This document shows, one piece after another, positions 16,845 through 24,193 of a stretch of DNA of 24,193 nt. The position numbers and the translations under genes were made by a program. The stretch is from Pantoea phytobeneficialis (GTDB taxonomy: Bacteria > Pseudomonadota > Gammaproteobacteria > Enterobacterales > Enterobacteriaceae): assembly GCF_009728735.1 (NCBI RefSeq), contig NZ_CP024636.1, positions 3,640,638-3,664,830 of the forward strand. The letters run 5' to 3'. Position 1 is the first letter of the stretch; each line of letters opens with the position of its first letter. The notes beneath the pieces are model-generated. The model saw only the letters and a list, made by a program, of their open reading frames with translations, had not been told where the DNA came from and ran no database searches.

Positions 16845-17702
16845 TTAAATCCCGGAAAGAGTACGCTGTAACGGCGAGACATTCAGCCCGCGCGCCACAA
16901 ATCCTCGTATCCATTCCGGGGCAAGCTCCAGCACCTGACGAGCTTCGGATTCGGTGTTAAATTCAGCAAACACACAGGCCCCGGTCCCAGTCAGGCGCGA
17001 CGGCGCGTATTCTAGCAGCCAGGAAACCAGCTCATCAACCTCGCGAAAACGTTTTCTTGCCACAGACTCACAATCATTGTGGAAAGGGCGCTGCAAAAGT
17101 TCATCAAGTGAGCGTATCGGTGAATCGCGCGTCAGTTCAGGATCGCCAAAAATGACCGGTGTGGCGATACTTACGCCAGGATGCGCCACCAGATACCATT
17201 TTTCATCTGGCTCTGCGGGTTGCAATTGTTCACCTACGCCTTGCGCAAAGGCGGCATGACCGCGAACAAACACCGGAACGTCGGCACCGAGTCGCACGCC
17301 AAGGGTTGCCAGCTCATCTACGCTAAGTCGCGTTTGCCACACATGATTCAGCGCCACCAACACCGTCGCCGCATCTGATGAGCCACCACCCAGGCCTCCT
17401 CCCATTGGCAGCCGCTTTTCCAGCGCAATCGCCGCACCGGCCTGGGGCGGTAACGTACCGCGTACTTCAGCCGCATGCATCAGGGCACGAGCGGCACGAA
17501 CGATCAGGTTGTGTTCATCCGGCACACCCGCTAACGGTGTCAATAGACGAATGTTGCCACTCTCATCCGGGGTGATGGTCAGCGTATCGCCGTAATCTAA
17601 AAACTGAAACAGGGTTTGCAGGTTATGATAGCCGTCAGGACGACGGCCGGTGATGTAAAGAAATAAATTCAGCTTTGCCGGGGCAGGCCAGGAGGTAATC
17701 AT
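16845..17702 (-). CDS. ispE: 4-diphosphocytidyl-2-C-methyl-D-erythritol kinase
   Basis: This GHMP kinase phosphorylates CDP-methylerythritol in the non-mevalonate (MEP) isoprenoid pathway, so the host makes isoprenoids by that route. It has 285 residues (283 in E. coli). Lys10 lies in [17 protein letters not shown], the ATP-binding glycine-rich loop [13 protein letters not shown] spans 99-111, and LGADVPVFV carries the catalytic Asp. The C-terminal [14 protein letters not shown] is also conserved. Its ATG overlaps the lolB stop by four bases (ATGA, 17699-17702), indicating translational coupling. Confidence 0.97.
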   Translation of the reverse strand: MITSWPAPAKLNLFLYITGRRPDGYHNLQTLFQFLDYGDTLTITPDESGNIRLLTPLAGVPDEHNLIVRAARALMHAAEVRGTLPPQAGAAIALEKRLPMGGGLGGGSSDAATVLVALNHVWQTRLSVDELATLGVRLGADVPVFVRGHAAFAQGVGEQLQPAEPDEKWYLVAHPGVSIATPVIFGDPELTRDSPIRSLDELLQRPFHNDCESVARKRFREVDELVSWLLEYAPSRLTGTGACVFAEFNTESEARQVLELAPEWIRGFVARGLNVSPLQRTLSGI

Positions 17703-18322
17703 TGTACGGTCCAGCTATCCATCCGCAGCTTAATACGCTGTCCACCCTCGGTCAGCTCGAGATTGGCAGGCAGAGGAGGGGTAACTTTGCTGTCGTAATC
17801 TGAGATGGCTACGTGCCATTGCTGGCCGTTACGACTGTAATTCAGGCTCTGCAATTGATACTGGTCGTTTAACTGATAGTCGCTGGCATCGCCTGGCAGA
17901 CCCATCATCCACTGACGCAGGTTGGCGAGGGGAATATCCATCCCGGTAAGCTGAGAAATCATCTTTTCAGCGTCATTGCTGACATAGCGTTTGCCTTTGT
18001 TATCGACCACCTGTACCACGGAACCCTGGGCATCAAGTTGTAACTCGGTGCTGCCCAGCGGATTGGTCAGCAGCAAACGATAACGGTCAGCGGCAGTTTG
18101 CTGCCAGTTAAAGCGGGCATACACCTTCTGGCGATCAGAAATATAGGCGAAGGCACCGCGTGTCTCATAATGGCTGACTTTAGCCACCGCCTGTTGATGT
18201 TGCTGCCACTGGGGTGCGGTGGTGCTTGGGCCTGGTCCCTGCGGTTTGTTGACGCTACAGGCAGCCAGCAATACGCTGGCAAGGGGTAAAAGGCGCAACA
18301 GCTTGCGCGAAGGCATAGGCAT
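17699..18322 (-). CDS. lolB: Outer-membrane lipoprotein receptor LolB
   Basis: LolB takes lipoproteins from the periplasmic carrier LolA and inserts them in the outer membrane. Of 207 residues, it has a lipoprotein signal with lipobox LLAAC (Cys22) followed by Ser, so it should itself be sent to the outer membrane. It aligns with E. coli LolB over its length ([40 protein letters not shown]). The ATG at 18322 aligns with the E. coli start. The adjacent GTG at 18325 has slightly better spacing to GAGGAG and cannot be excluded. It opens the lolB-ispE-prs cluster and is divergent from hemA across 217 bases where I could not place promoters securely. Confidence 0.95.
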   Translation of the reverse strand: MPMPSRKLLRLLPLASVLLAACSVNKPQGPGPSTTAPQWQQHQQAVAKVSHYETRGAFAYISDRQKVYARFNWQQTAADRYRLLLTNPLGSTELQLDAQGSVVQVVDNKGKRYVSNDAEKMISQLTGMDIPLANLRQWMMGLPGDASDYQLNDQYQLQSLNYSRNGQQWHVAISDYDSKVTPPLPANLELTEGGQRIKLRMDSWTVQ

Positions 18323-18539
18323 CACCTGGTCATCTCCTCAGACAGGTTTTTACTTCGTAACCGGTAACGCTAACCATCCGCATCTAAGCCGTCAATGCTG
18401 TTGTACCGATTATTGCGCACGATCAGTTTAATCTTATTACAGTCATAGGCTTTGTATGGCTTTTCTTGATCTGTGGCATCTTGTAGAATGCGCTTCACAA
18501 AACCCTGACAATAATTGGGATATCCCAACCAGAACCACC

Positions 18540-19796
18540 ATGACGCTGCTCGCTCTCGGAATCAACCATAAAACCGCACCCGTTGCACTGCGCGAACGTG
18601 TTTCGTTCACGCCGGACACGCTGGATCAGGCGCTTAGCAGCCTGCTGTCCCAGCCGATGGTGCAAAGCGGAGTGGTGCTTTCCACCTGTAATCGCACTGA
18701 ACTCTACCTCAGCGTAGAGCAGCAGGCCGATTTGCAGGAGAAGCTGGTGCGCTGGTTGTGTGACTATCACCAACTGCGTGAAGAAGATGTGCGTAAGAGC
18801 CTGTACTGGCATCAGGACAACGCGGCAGTCAGCCATCTGATGCGTGTTGCCAGCGGTCTGGATTCTTTAGTGCTGGGTGAGCCGCAGATTCTCGGCCAGG
18901 TAAAAAAAGCCTTTGCCGATTCACAACGTGGTCAGGCGTTGTCCAGTGAACTGGAGCGGATGTTCCAGAAAACCTTCTCCGTCGCCAAACGGGTGCGCAC
19001 AGAAACTGAAATTGGTGCCAGTGCGGTATCTGTGGCGTTTGCCGCCTGTTCTCTGGCACGTCAAATCTTCGAATCTCTCAGCACGGTTAACGTGTTGCTG
19101 GTGGGCGCGGGCGAAACGATTGAATTGGTCGCGCGTCATTTGCGTGAGCATCATGTGCAAAAGCTGATGATTGCCAACCGTACGCGTGAACGCGCGCAGT
19201 TGCTGGCTGATGAGGTCGGGGCAGAAGTCATCGGGCTGGCGGATATCGATTCGCGACTGGCTGATGCCGATATTATTATTTCTTCCACCGCCAGCCCGTT
19301 GCCGATTATCGGTAAAGGCATGGTCGAGCGTGCATTGAAAGCCCGCCGTAACCAGCCGATGCTGCTGGTGGATATCGCAGTACCGCGCGATGTGGAGCCG
19401 GAAGTCGGCAAGCTCGCCAATGCTTACCTGTACAGCGTGGATGACCTTCAGGCGATCATTGAGCAGAACATGGCCCAGCGTAAAGCTGCGGCGGTGCAGG
19501 CTGAAAGCATCGTGGTGCAGGAAAGCGGCGAATTTATGGCCTGGCTGCGTGCGCAAAGCGCGGTCGACACCATTCGTGAATATCGCTCGCAGGCCGATGA
19601 TGTACGCCTTGAATTGCAGGAGCGCGCGCTGGCCGCACTGCGTCAGGGAGCGGATGCCGAAAAAGTGTTGCAGGAACTGGCGCACAAACTTACCAATCGT
19701 TTAATTCACGCTCCAACCAAATCACTACAGCAGGCCGCGCGCGATGGCGACAGCGAACGCCTGCAAATCTTACGTGACAGCCTCGGTCTCGATTAG
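18540..19796 (+). CDS. hemA: Glutamyl-tRNA reductase
   Basis: This 418-residue enzyme reduces glutamyl-tRNA to glutamate-1-semialdehyde with NADPH, the first step of haem synthesis by the C5 pathway. Nucleophile Cys50 is in [11 protein letters not shown], the NADPH-binding fold carries [16 protein letters not shown], and the dimerisation domain follows after about residue 310. The N-terminus [14 protein letters not shown] is the segment through which E. coli HemA is degraded when haem is plentiful. The frame extends 28 codons upstream, but the 18540 ATG matches E. coli and was chosen; the ribosome-binding site is weak. It is first of hemA-prfA-prmC-sirB2-sirB1-kdsA, with 35 bases before prfA. 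Confidence 0.97.
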   Translation: MTLLALGINHKTAPVALRERVSFTPDTLDQALSSLLSQPMVQSGVVLSTCNRTELYLSVEQQADLQEKLVRWLCDYHQLREEDVRKSLYWHQDNAAVSHLMRVASGLDSLVLGEPQILGQVKKAFADSQRGQALSSELERMFQKTFSVAKRVRTETEIGASAVSVAFAACSLARQIFESLSTVNVLLVGAGETIELVARHLREHHVQKLMIANRTRERAQLLADEVGAEVIGLADIDSRLADADIIISSTASPLPIIGKGMVERALKARRNQPMLLVDIAVPRDVEPEVGKLANAYLYSVDDLQAIIEQNMAQRKAAAVQAESIVVQESGEFMAWLRAQSAVDTIREYRSQADDVRLELQERALAALRQGADAEKVLQELAHKLTNRLIHAPTKSLQQAARDGDSERLQILRDSLGLD

Positions 19797-19831
19797 GCTG
19801 TCACGACCTTTTACGGGATACCCTCAATTAC

Positions 19832-20914
19832 ATGAAGACCTCTATTGTTGCCAAGCTGGAAGCTCTCCAGGAACGCCACGAAGAAGTGGAAGCCCTGCTG
19901 GGCGATGCTGGCGTGATCGCCGATCAGGATCGTTTCCGTGCCCTCTCGCGCGAATATGCGCAACTGTCTGATGTGACCCGCTGTTTCCGTGAATGGCAGC
20001 AGGTGCAGGAAGATGTTGAGACAGCGGAGATGTTGCTCGACGATCCTGAAATGCGCGAGATGGCGCAGGATGAACTGAAAACCGCACGCGAAAAGCGTGA
20101 AGTGCTGGAGCAGCAGCTACAGGTATTGTTGCTGCCGAAAGATCCTGATGATGAGCGTCCGTGCTTTGTCGAAGTGCGTGCTGGTACCGGTGGCGATGAA
20201 GCGGCAATTTTTGCCGGCGACCTGTTCCGCATGTACAGCCGTTATGCCGAGTCTCGCCGCTGGCAGGTGGAAATTATCAGCAGCAATGACGGTGAGCATG
20301 GCGGGTATAAAGAAGTCATCGCCCGTGTGACGGGTGATGGTGCCTATGGTCGTTTCAAGTTCGAATCGGGCGGTCATCGCGTACAGCGTGTGCCGGAAAC
20401 CGAATCACAGGGGCGTATTCACACCTCGGCCTGTACGGTGGCGGTAATGCCGGAACTGCCGGAAGCCGAGCTGCCGGATATCAACCCCAGCGACCTGAAA
20501 ATTGATACCTTCCGCTCCTCCGGTGCGGGTGGTCAGCACGTTAACACCACCGATTCCGCCATCCGTATTACCCACCTGCCGACCGGCATTGTGGTGGAGT
20601 GTCAGGATGAGCGTTCGCAGCATAAAAACAAAGCTAAAGCGTTGGCAGTACTGGGCGCGCGTATTCACGCGGCGGAGATGGCAAAACGCCATGAAGCGGA
20701 AGCGTCCACCCGTCGTAACCTGCTGGGCAGCGGCGACCGTTCGGACCGTATCCGTACTTACAACTTCCCGCAGGGGCGCGTTACCGATCACCGCATTAAC
20801 CTGACCATCTATCGTCTGGATGAGACGATGGAAGGCAAGCTGGATAGCCTGATTGAGCCTATCGTGCAGGAATACCAGGCCGACCAGTTGGCCGCGCTGG
20901 CTGGACAGGATTAA
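19832..20914 (+). CDS. prfA: Peptide chain release factor 1
   Basis: RF1 (360 residues, same as E. coli) ends translation at UAA and UAG. The hydrolysis motif GGQ is at 233-235 ([12 protein letters not shown]). The codon-recognition tripeptide at 188-190 is PET, where I recall PAT in E. coli; both fit the PxT consensus of RF1. Gln235 is the residue methylated by PrmC, whose gene overlaps the prfA stop by one base (TAATG at 20912-20916), so enzyme and substrate are translationally coupled. Confidence 0.97.
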   Translation: MKTSIVAKLEALQERHEEVEALLGDAGVIADQDRFRALSREYAQLSDVTRCFREWQQVQEDVETAEMLLDDPEMREMAQDELKTAREKREVLEQQLQVLLLPKDPDDERPCFVEVRAGTGGDEAAIFAGDLFRMYSRYAESRRWQVEIISSNDGEHGGYKEVIARVTGDGAYGRFKFESGGHRVQRVPETESQGRIHTSACTVAVMPELPEAELPDINPSDLKIDTFRSSGAGGQHVNTTDSAIRITHLPTGIVVECQDERSQHKNKAKALAVLGARIHAAEMAKRHEAEASTRRNLLGSGDRSDRIRTYNFPQGRVTDHRINLTIYRLDETMEGKLDSLIEPIVQEYQADQLAALAGQD

Positions 20915-21747
20915 TGGATATTCGCCACTGGCTGAAGCATGCCGTTGCCACCCTGAGCGGCGGCGACAGCCCCAAGCGCGATGCCGAAATTTTGCTGGCG
21001 TTTGTTACCGGCAAATCCCGTACCTGGCTGGTGGCGTTTGACGATACAGTGCTGGATGAGAACCAGTTACAACAACTGAATGCGCTCCTGGCTCGACGTG
21101 CGCAGGGCGAGCCGGTGGCGCATCTGGTGGGTGAACGTGAATTTTGGTCGTTACCTCTGCGCGTCAGCGATGCGACCTTGATCCCGCGTCCTGACACCGA
21201 GGTGTTGGTCGAGCAGGCGCTGGCTCATCTGCCGACCCGTGCCGCCACTCTCCTTGACTTAGGTACTGGCACCGGAGCCATCGCGCTGGCGCTCGCCAGC
21301 GAACGGCCTGATTGTCAGGTCATCGGGTGTGATCGTATCGCAGCTGCCGTGGCGCTGGCGCAGGAAAACGCGCAGCGTTTGCACATCAGCAATGCACAAT
21401 TTCTCCTCAGCGATTGGTTCGACAATCTCACCCCGCAACGTTTTGATCTGATTGCCAGTAATCCCCCCTATATAGACGCTACCGACCATCATTTGCAGCA
21501 GGGTGATGTGCGGTTTGAACCGCTAAGTGCGCTGGTGGCCGATGAAGCTGGATTAGCCGATCTGCGGGTGATTATTGCAACGGCACCACACTGGCTGCTC
21601 GCTGGCGGTTGGTTGTTGCTGGAACATGGCTGGCAGCAGGGCGAGGCGGTGCGAGAATTGATGGTTCAACATGGCTATCAACAGGTCAACACAGTGGACG
21701 ACTACGGCGGCAACCCGCGCGTTACACTTGGGCAATTTTTCTTATAA
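20914..21747 (+). CDS. prmC: Release factor glutamine methyltransferase
   Basis: This 277-residue SAM-dependent enzyme methylates the Gln of the GGQ motif in RF1 and RF2. It has an N-terminal helical substrate-binding domain (1 to about 85), PRPDTEVLVE, SAM motif I DLGTGTG (115-121) and the glutamine-binding NPPY (183-186). The protein matches E. coli PrmC (277 residues). It overlaps prfA by one base and is followed ten bases later by sirB2. Confidence 0.96.
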   Translation: MDIRHWLKHAVATLSGGDSPKRDAEILLAFVTGKSRTWLVAFDDTVLDENQLQQLNALLARRAQGEPVAHLVGEREFWSLPLRVSDATLIPRPDTEVLVEQALAHLPTRAATLLDLGTGTGAIALALASERPDCQVIGCDRIAAAVALAQENAQRLHISNAQFLLSDWFDNLTPQRFDLIASNPPYIDATDHHLQQGDVRFEPLSALVADEAGLADLRVIIATAPHWLLAGGWLLLEHGWQQGEAVRELMVQHGYQQVNTVDDYGGNPRVTLGQFFL

Positions 21748-21757
21748 AGGAAGCAAG

Positions 21758-22152
21758 ATGGCTAGCTGGTATCCGCTGATTAAACATTTTCATCTGCTTA
21801 CAGTGCTGATTACTGTCAGCCTGTTTCTGGTGCGTTTTTACTGGAAATGCACCGGTTCAGCACAGCTCGATCGCCGCTGGGTGCGCATTGCTCCGCACAT
21901 CAACGACACGTTTTTGTTGCTGAGTGGTGTGCTGCTGGTCGTAATTACGCACTTTTACCCGTTCACACCACAAGGAAGCTGGCTGACTGAGAAGCTGTTA
22001 GGGGTTATTATCTACATCGCCTTAGGTTCCGTGGCCTTGAGTCGTCGCCCGCGAAAGATGAGCACCCGCTGGATTGCCTGCCTGGTTGCGATCGTTGCGT
22101 TACTGGTAGTGATTAAGCTGGCGATGACCAAAATGCCGTTATTGGGGATAGT

Positions 22153-22156
<4 letters not shown>
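21758..22156 (+). CDS. sirB2: SirB2-family membrane protein (YchQ)
   Basis: This 132-residue protein has four hydrophobic segments and the SirB-family pattern: KHFHLLTVLITVSLFLVR, IAPHINDTFLLLSG and WLTEKLLGVIIYIALG. The role is not established; the name comes from a Salmonella locus affecting invasion gene expression. Start 21758 follows AAGGAAG by four bases. A longer in-frame start inside prmC was rejected. It overlaps sirB1 by four bases (ATGA, 22153-22156). Confidence 0.9.
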
Positions 22157-23842
<1,686 letters not shown>

Positions 23843-23855
23843 ATCGTTGGTTGGT

Positions 23856-23883
23856 AAAAAAGGCGTCGAAAGACGCCTTTTTT
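23856..23883 (+). terminator. kdsA intrinsic terminator
   Basis: A 12-bp perfect stem (23856-23867 with 23872-23883) has a GAAA tetraloop and ends in six T. It lies 14 bases after the kdsA stop. The A-rich left side could also stop transcription leaving the IS110 element on the minus strand. Confidence 0.93.
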
Positions 23884-23902
23884 ATTGGCTTGCTATCCGT
23901 AG

Positions 23903-24193
23903 CTACCGTCTTGAACGTCAAGCGGTAGCTGCGTAATTTTCATCCCACTTCATCCGCGTTTTCAGCACCCCGAAGCACTGATGAACCAGCTTGCGCATCA
24001 CCGCTCCAAGCGCGGCCTTGCTGGCTTTGCCCTTCGCGATTAGCCTCTGGTACAGCGCCTTCGCCGGGGCATTCCACCTGATCGCTACGATCGCCGCCAT
24101 ATACAGTTTCGCCCTTACGTCTGCCGGGCCTGTTTTTGACATCCGCGCACGCCCCCTGACTGAGCTCCCGGACGTTTTTTCCACCGGTACCAC
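23903..24193 (-). mobile_element. IS110-family element, right end (RE) copy, truncated by window edge
   Basis: On the minus strand the transposase stop is followed by only 15 bases before the predicted CT core (23902-23901) and host sequence ACGGATAGC. The boundary is set by CT-ACGG, which is what the right target guide of the left copy demands, and by ACGGTA just inside, matching its left donor guide. A hairpin AGCTACCG/CGGTAGCT (23901-23908 with 23923-23930, continued by CTTGA/TCAAG) spans the stop codon and the end. The element inserted 17 bases beyond the kdsA terminator, harming no gene. It has the same orientation as the left copy. Confidence 0.85.
23918..24193 (-). CDS. IS110-family transposase, C-terminal 91 codons (partial)
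   Basis: The visible part is the end of the C-terminal Tnp (Transposase_20) domain. SGSSVRGRARMSKTG matches the IS621 segment SGSSVRGASRMSKAG that holds the catalytic Ser. It is followed by LYMAAIVAIRWN, the AKGK loop and GAVMRKLVHQCFGVLK, all family hallmarks. The stop is TGA at 23920-23918; the rest lies right of the window. The GTG at the window edge is internal, not a start. Whether this is the same element as the left copy cannot be tested by overlap, as the two visible parts do not share sequence. Confidence 0.92.
   Translation of the reverse strand: MVPVEKTSGSSVRGRARMSKTGPADVRAKLYMAAIVAIRWNAPAKALYQRLIAKGKASKAALGAVMRKLVHQCFGVLKTRMKWDENYAATA

Noticed and set aside
18456..18539. N-terminal extension of HemA by 28 codons
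   Set aside because: The E. coli start aligns at 18540 and the extension carries no conserved sequence.

Overview
The window is chromosomal DNA of a gammaproteobacterium of the order Enterobacterales, most likely Erwiniaceae (Pantoea/Erwinia type). Most proteins align almost end to end with E. coli K-12 counterparts. Gene order differs, however: blocks that are apart in E. coli (putAP/phoH/serX, phoA, and the ychF-to-kdsA block) are contiguous here. The genus is an inference from remembered sequences and gene order; no search was run.

Layout. 1-270: the left end (LE) and first 20 codons of an IS110-family element read leftward, inserted in a host palindromic repeat (about 271-342). 394-6124: divergent proline catabolism genes putA and putP with a control region carrying five PutA-type operator motifs. 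6125-8088: a mostly non-coding 727-base stretch, phoH, tRNA-Ser(GGA), and an array of Pho-box half-sites. 8089-9495: phoA. 9554-11679: an accessory pair, a NUDIX hydrolase and an AT-richer gene for a secreted DUF3472-like protein with three tandem repeats. 12029-14358: ychF, pth and divergent ychH. 14361-15530: a membrane diguanylate cyclase. 15759-18322: the lolB-ispE-prs cluster. 18540-23842: the hemA-prfA-prmC-sirB2-sirB1-kdsA cluster. 23903-24193: the right end (RE) and C-terminus of an IS110-family transposase in the same orientation as the left copy.

Main discovery. The 208-base non-coding LE of the left IS110 copy can be read as a complete bridge RNA: a 5' stem-loop, a target-binding loop and a donor-binding loop. 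The target loop holds a left guide identical to TCGCGCCGCT and a right guide complementary to GCTACGG, predicting the target TCGCGCCG-CT-ACGG. That sequence occurs intact at 328-341, in the arm of the host palindrome that was not hit, and the insertion sits at the CT of the other arm. The donor loop matches the RE of the right-hand copy and the LE of the left-hand copy. Joining RE to LE would create a promoter, TTGACG-N17-TATCTT, driving the RNA. The element therefore appears programmed to enter a repeated palindrome of its host, as IS621 does with REP sequences.

The remaining genes are core functions: proline use, phosphate scavenging, PRPP and isoprenoid synthesis, lipoprotein sorting, haem synthesis, translation termination and Kdo synthesis. 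The accessory pair at 9554-11679 is the only protein-coding island of unknown role.
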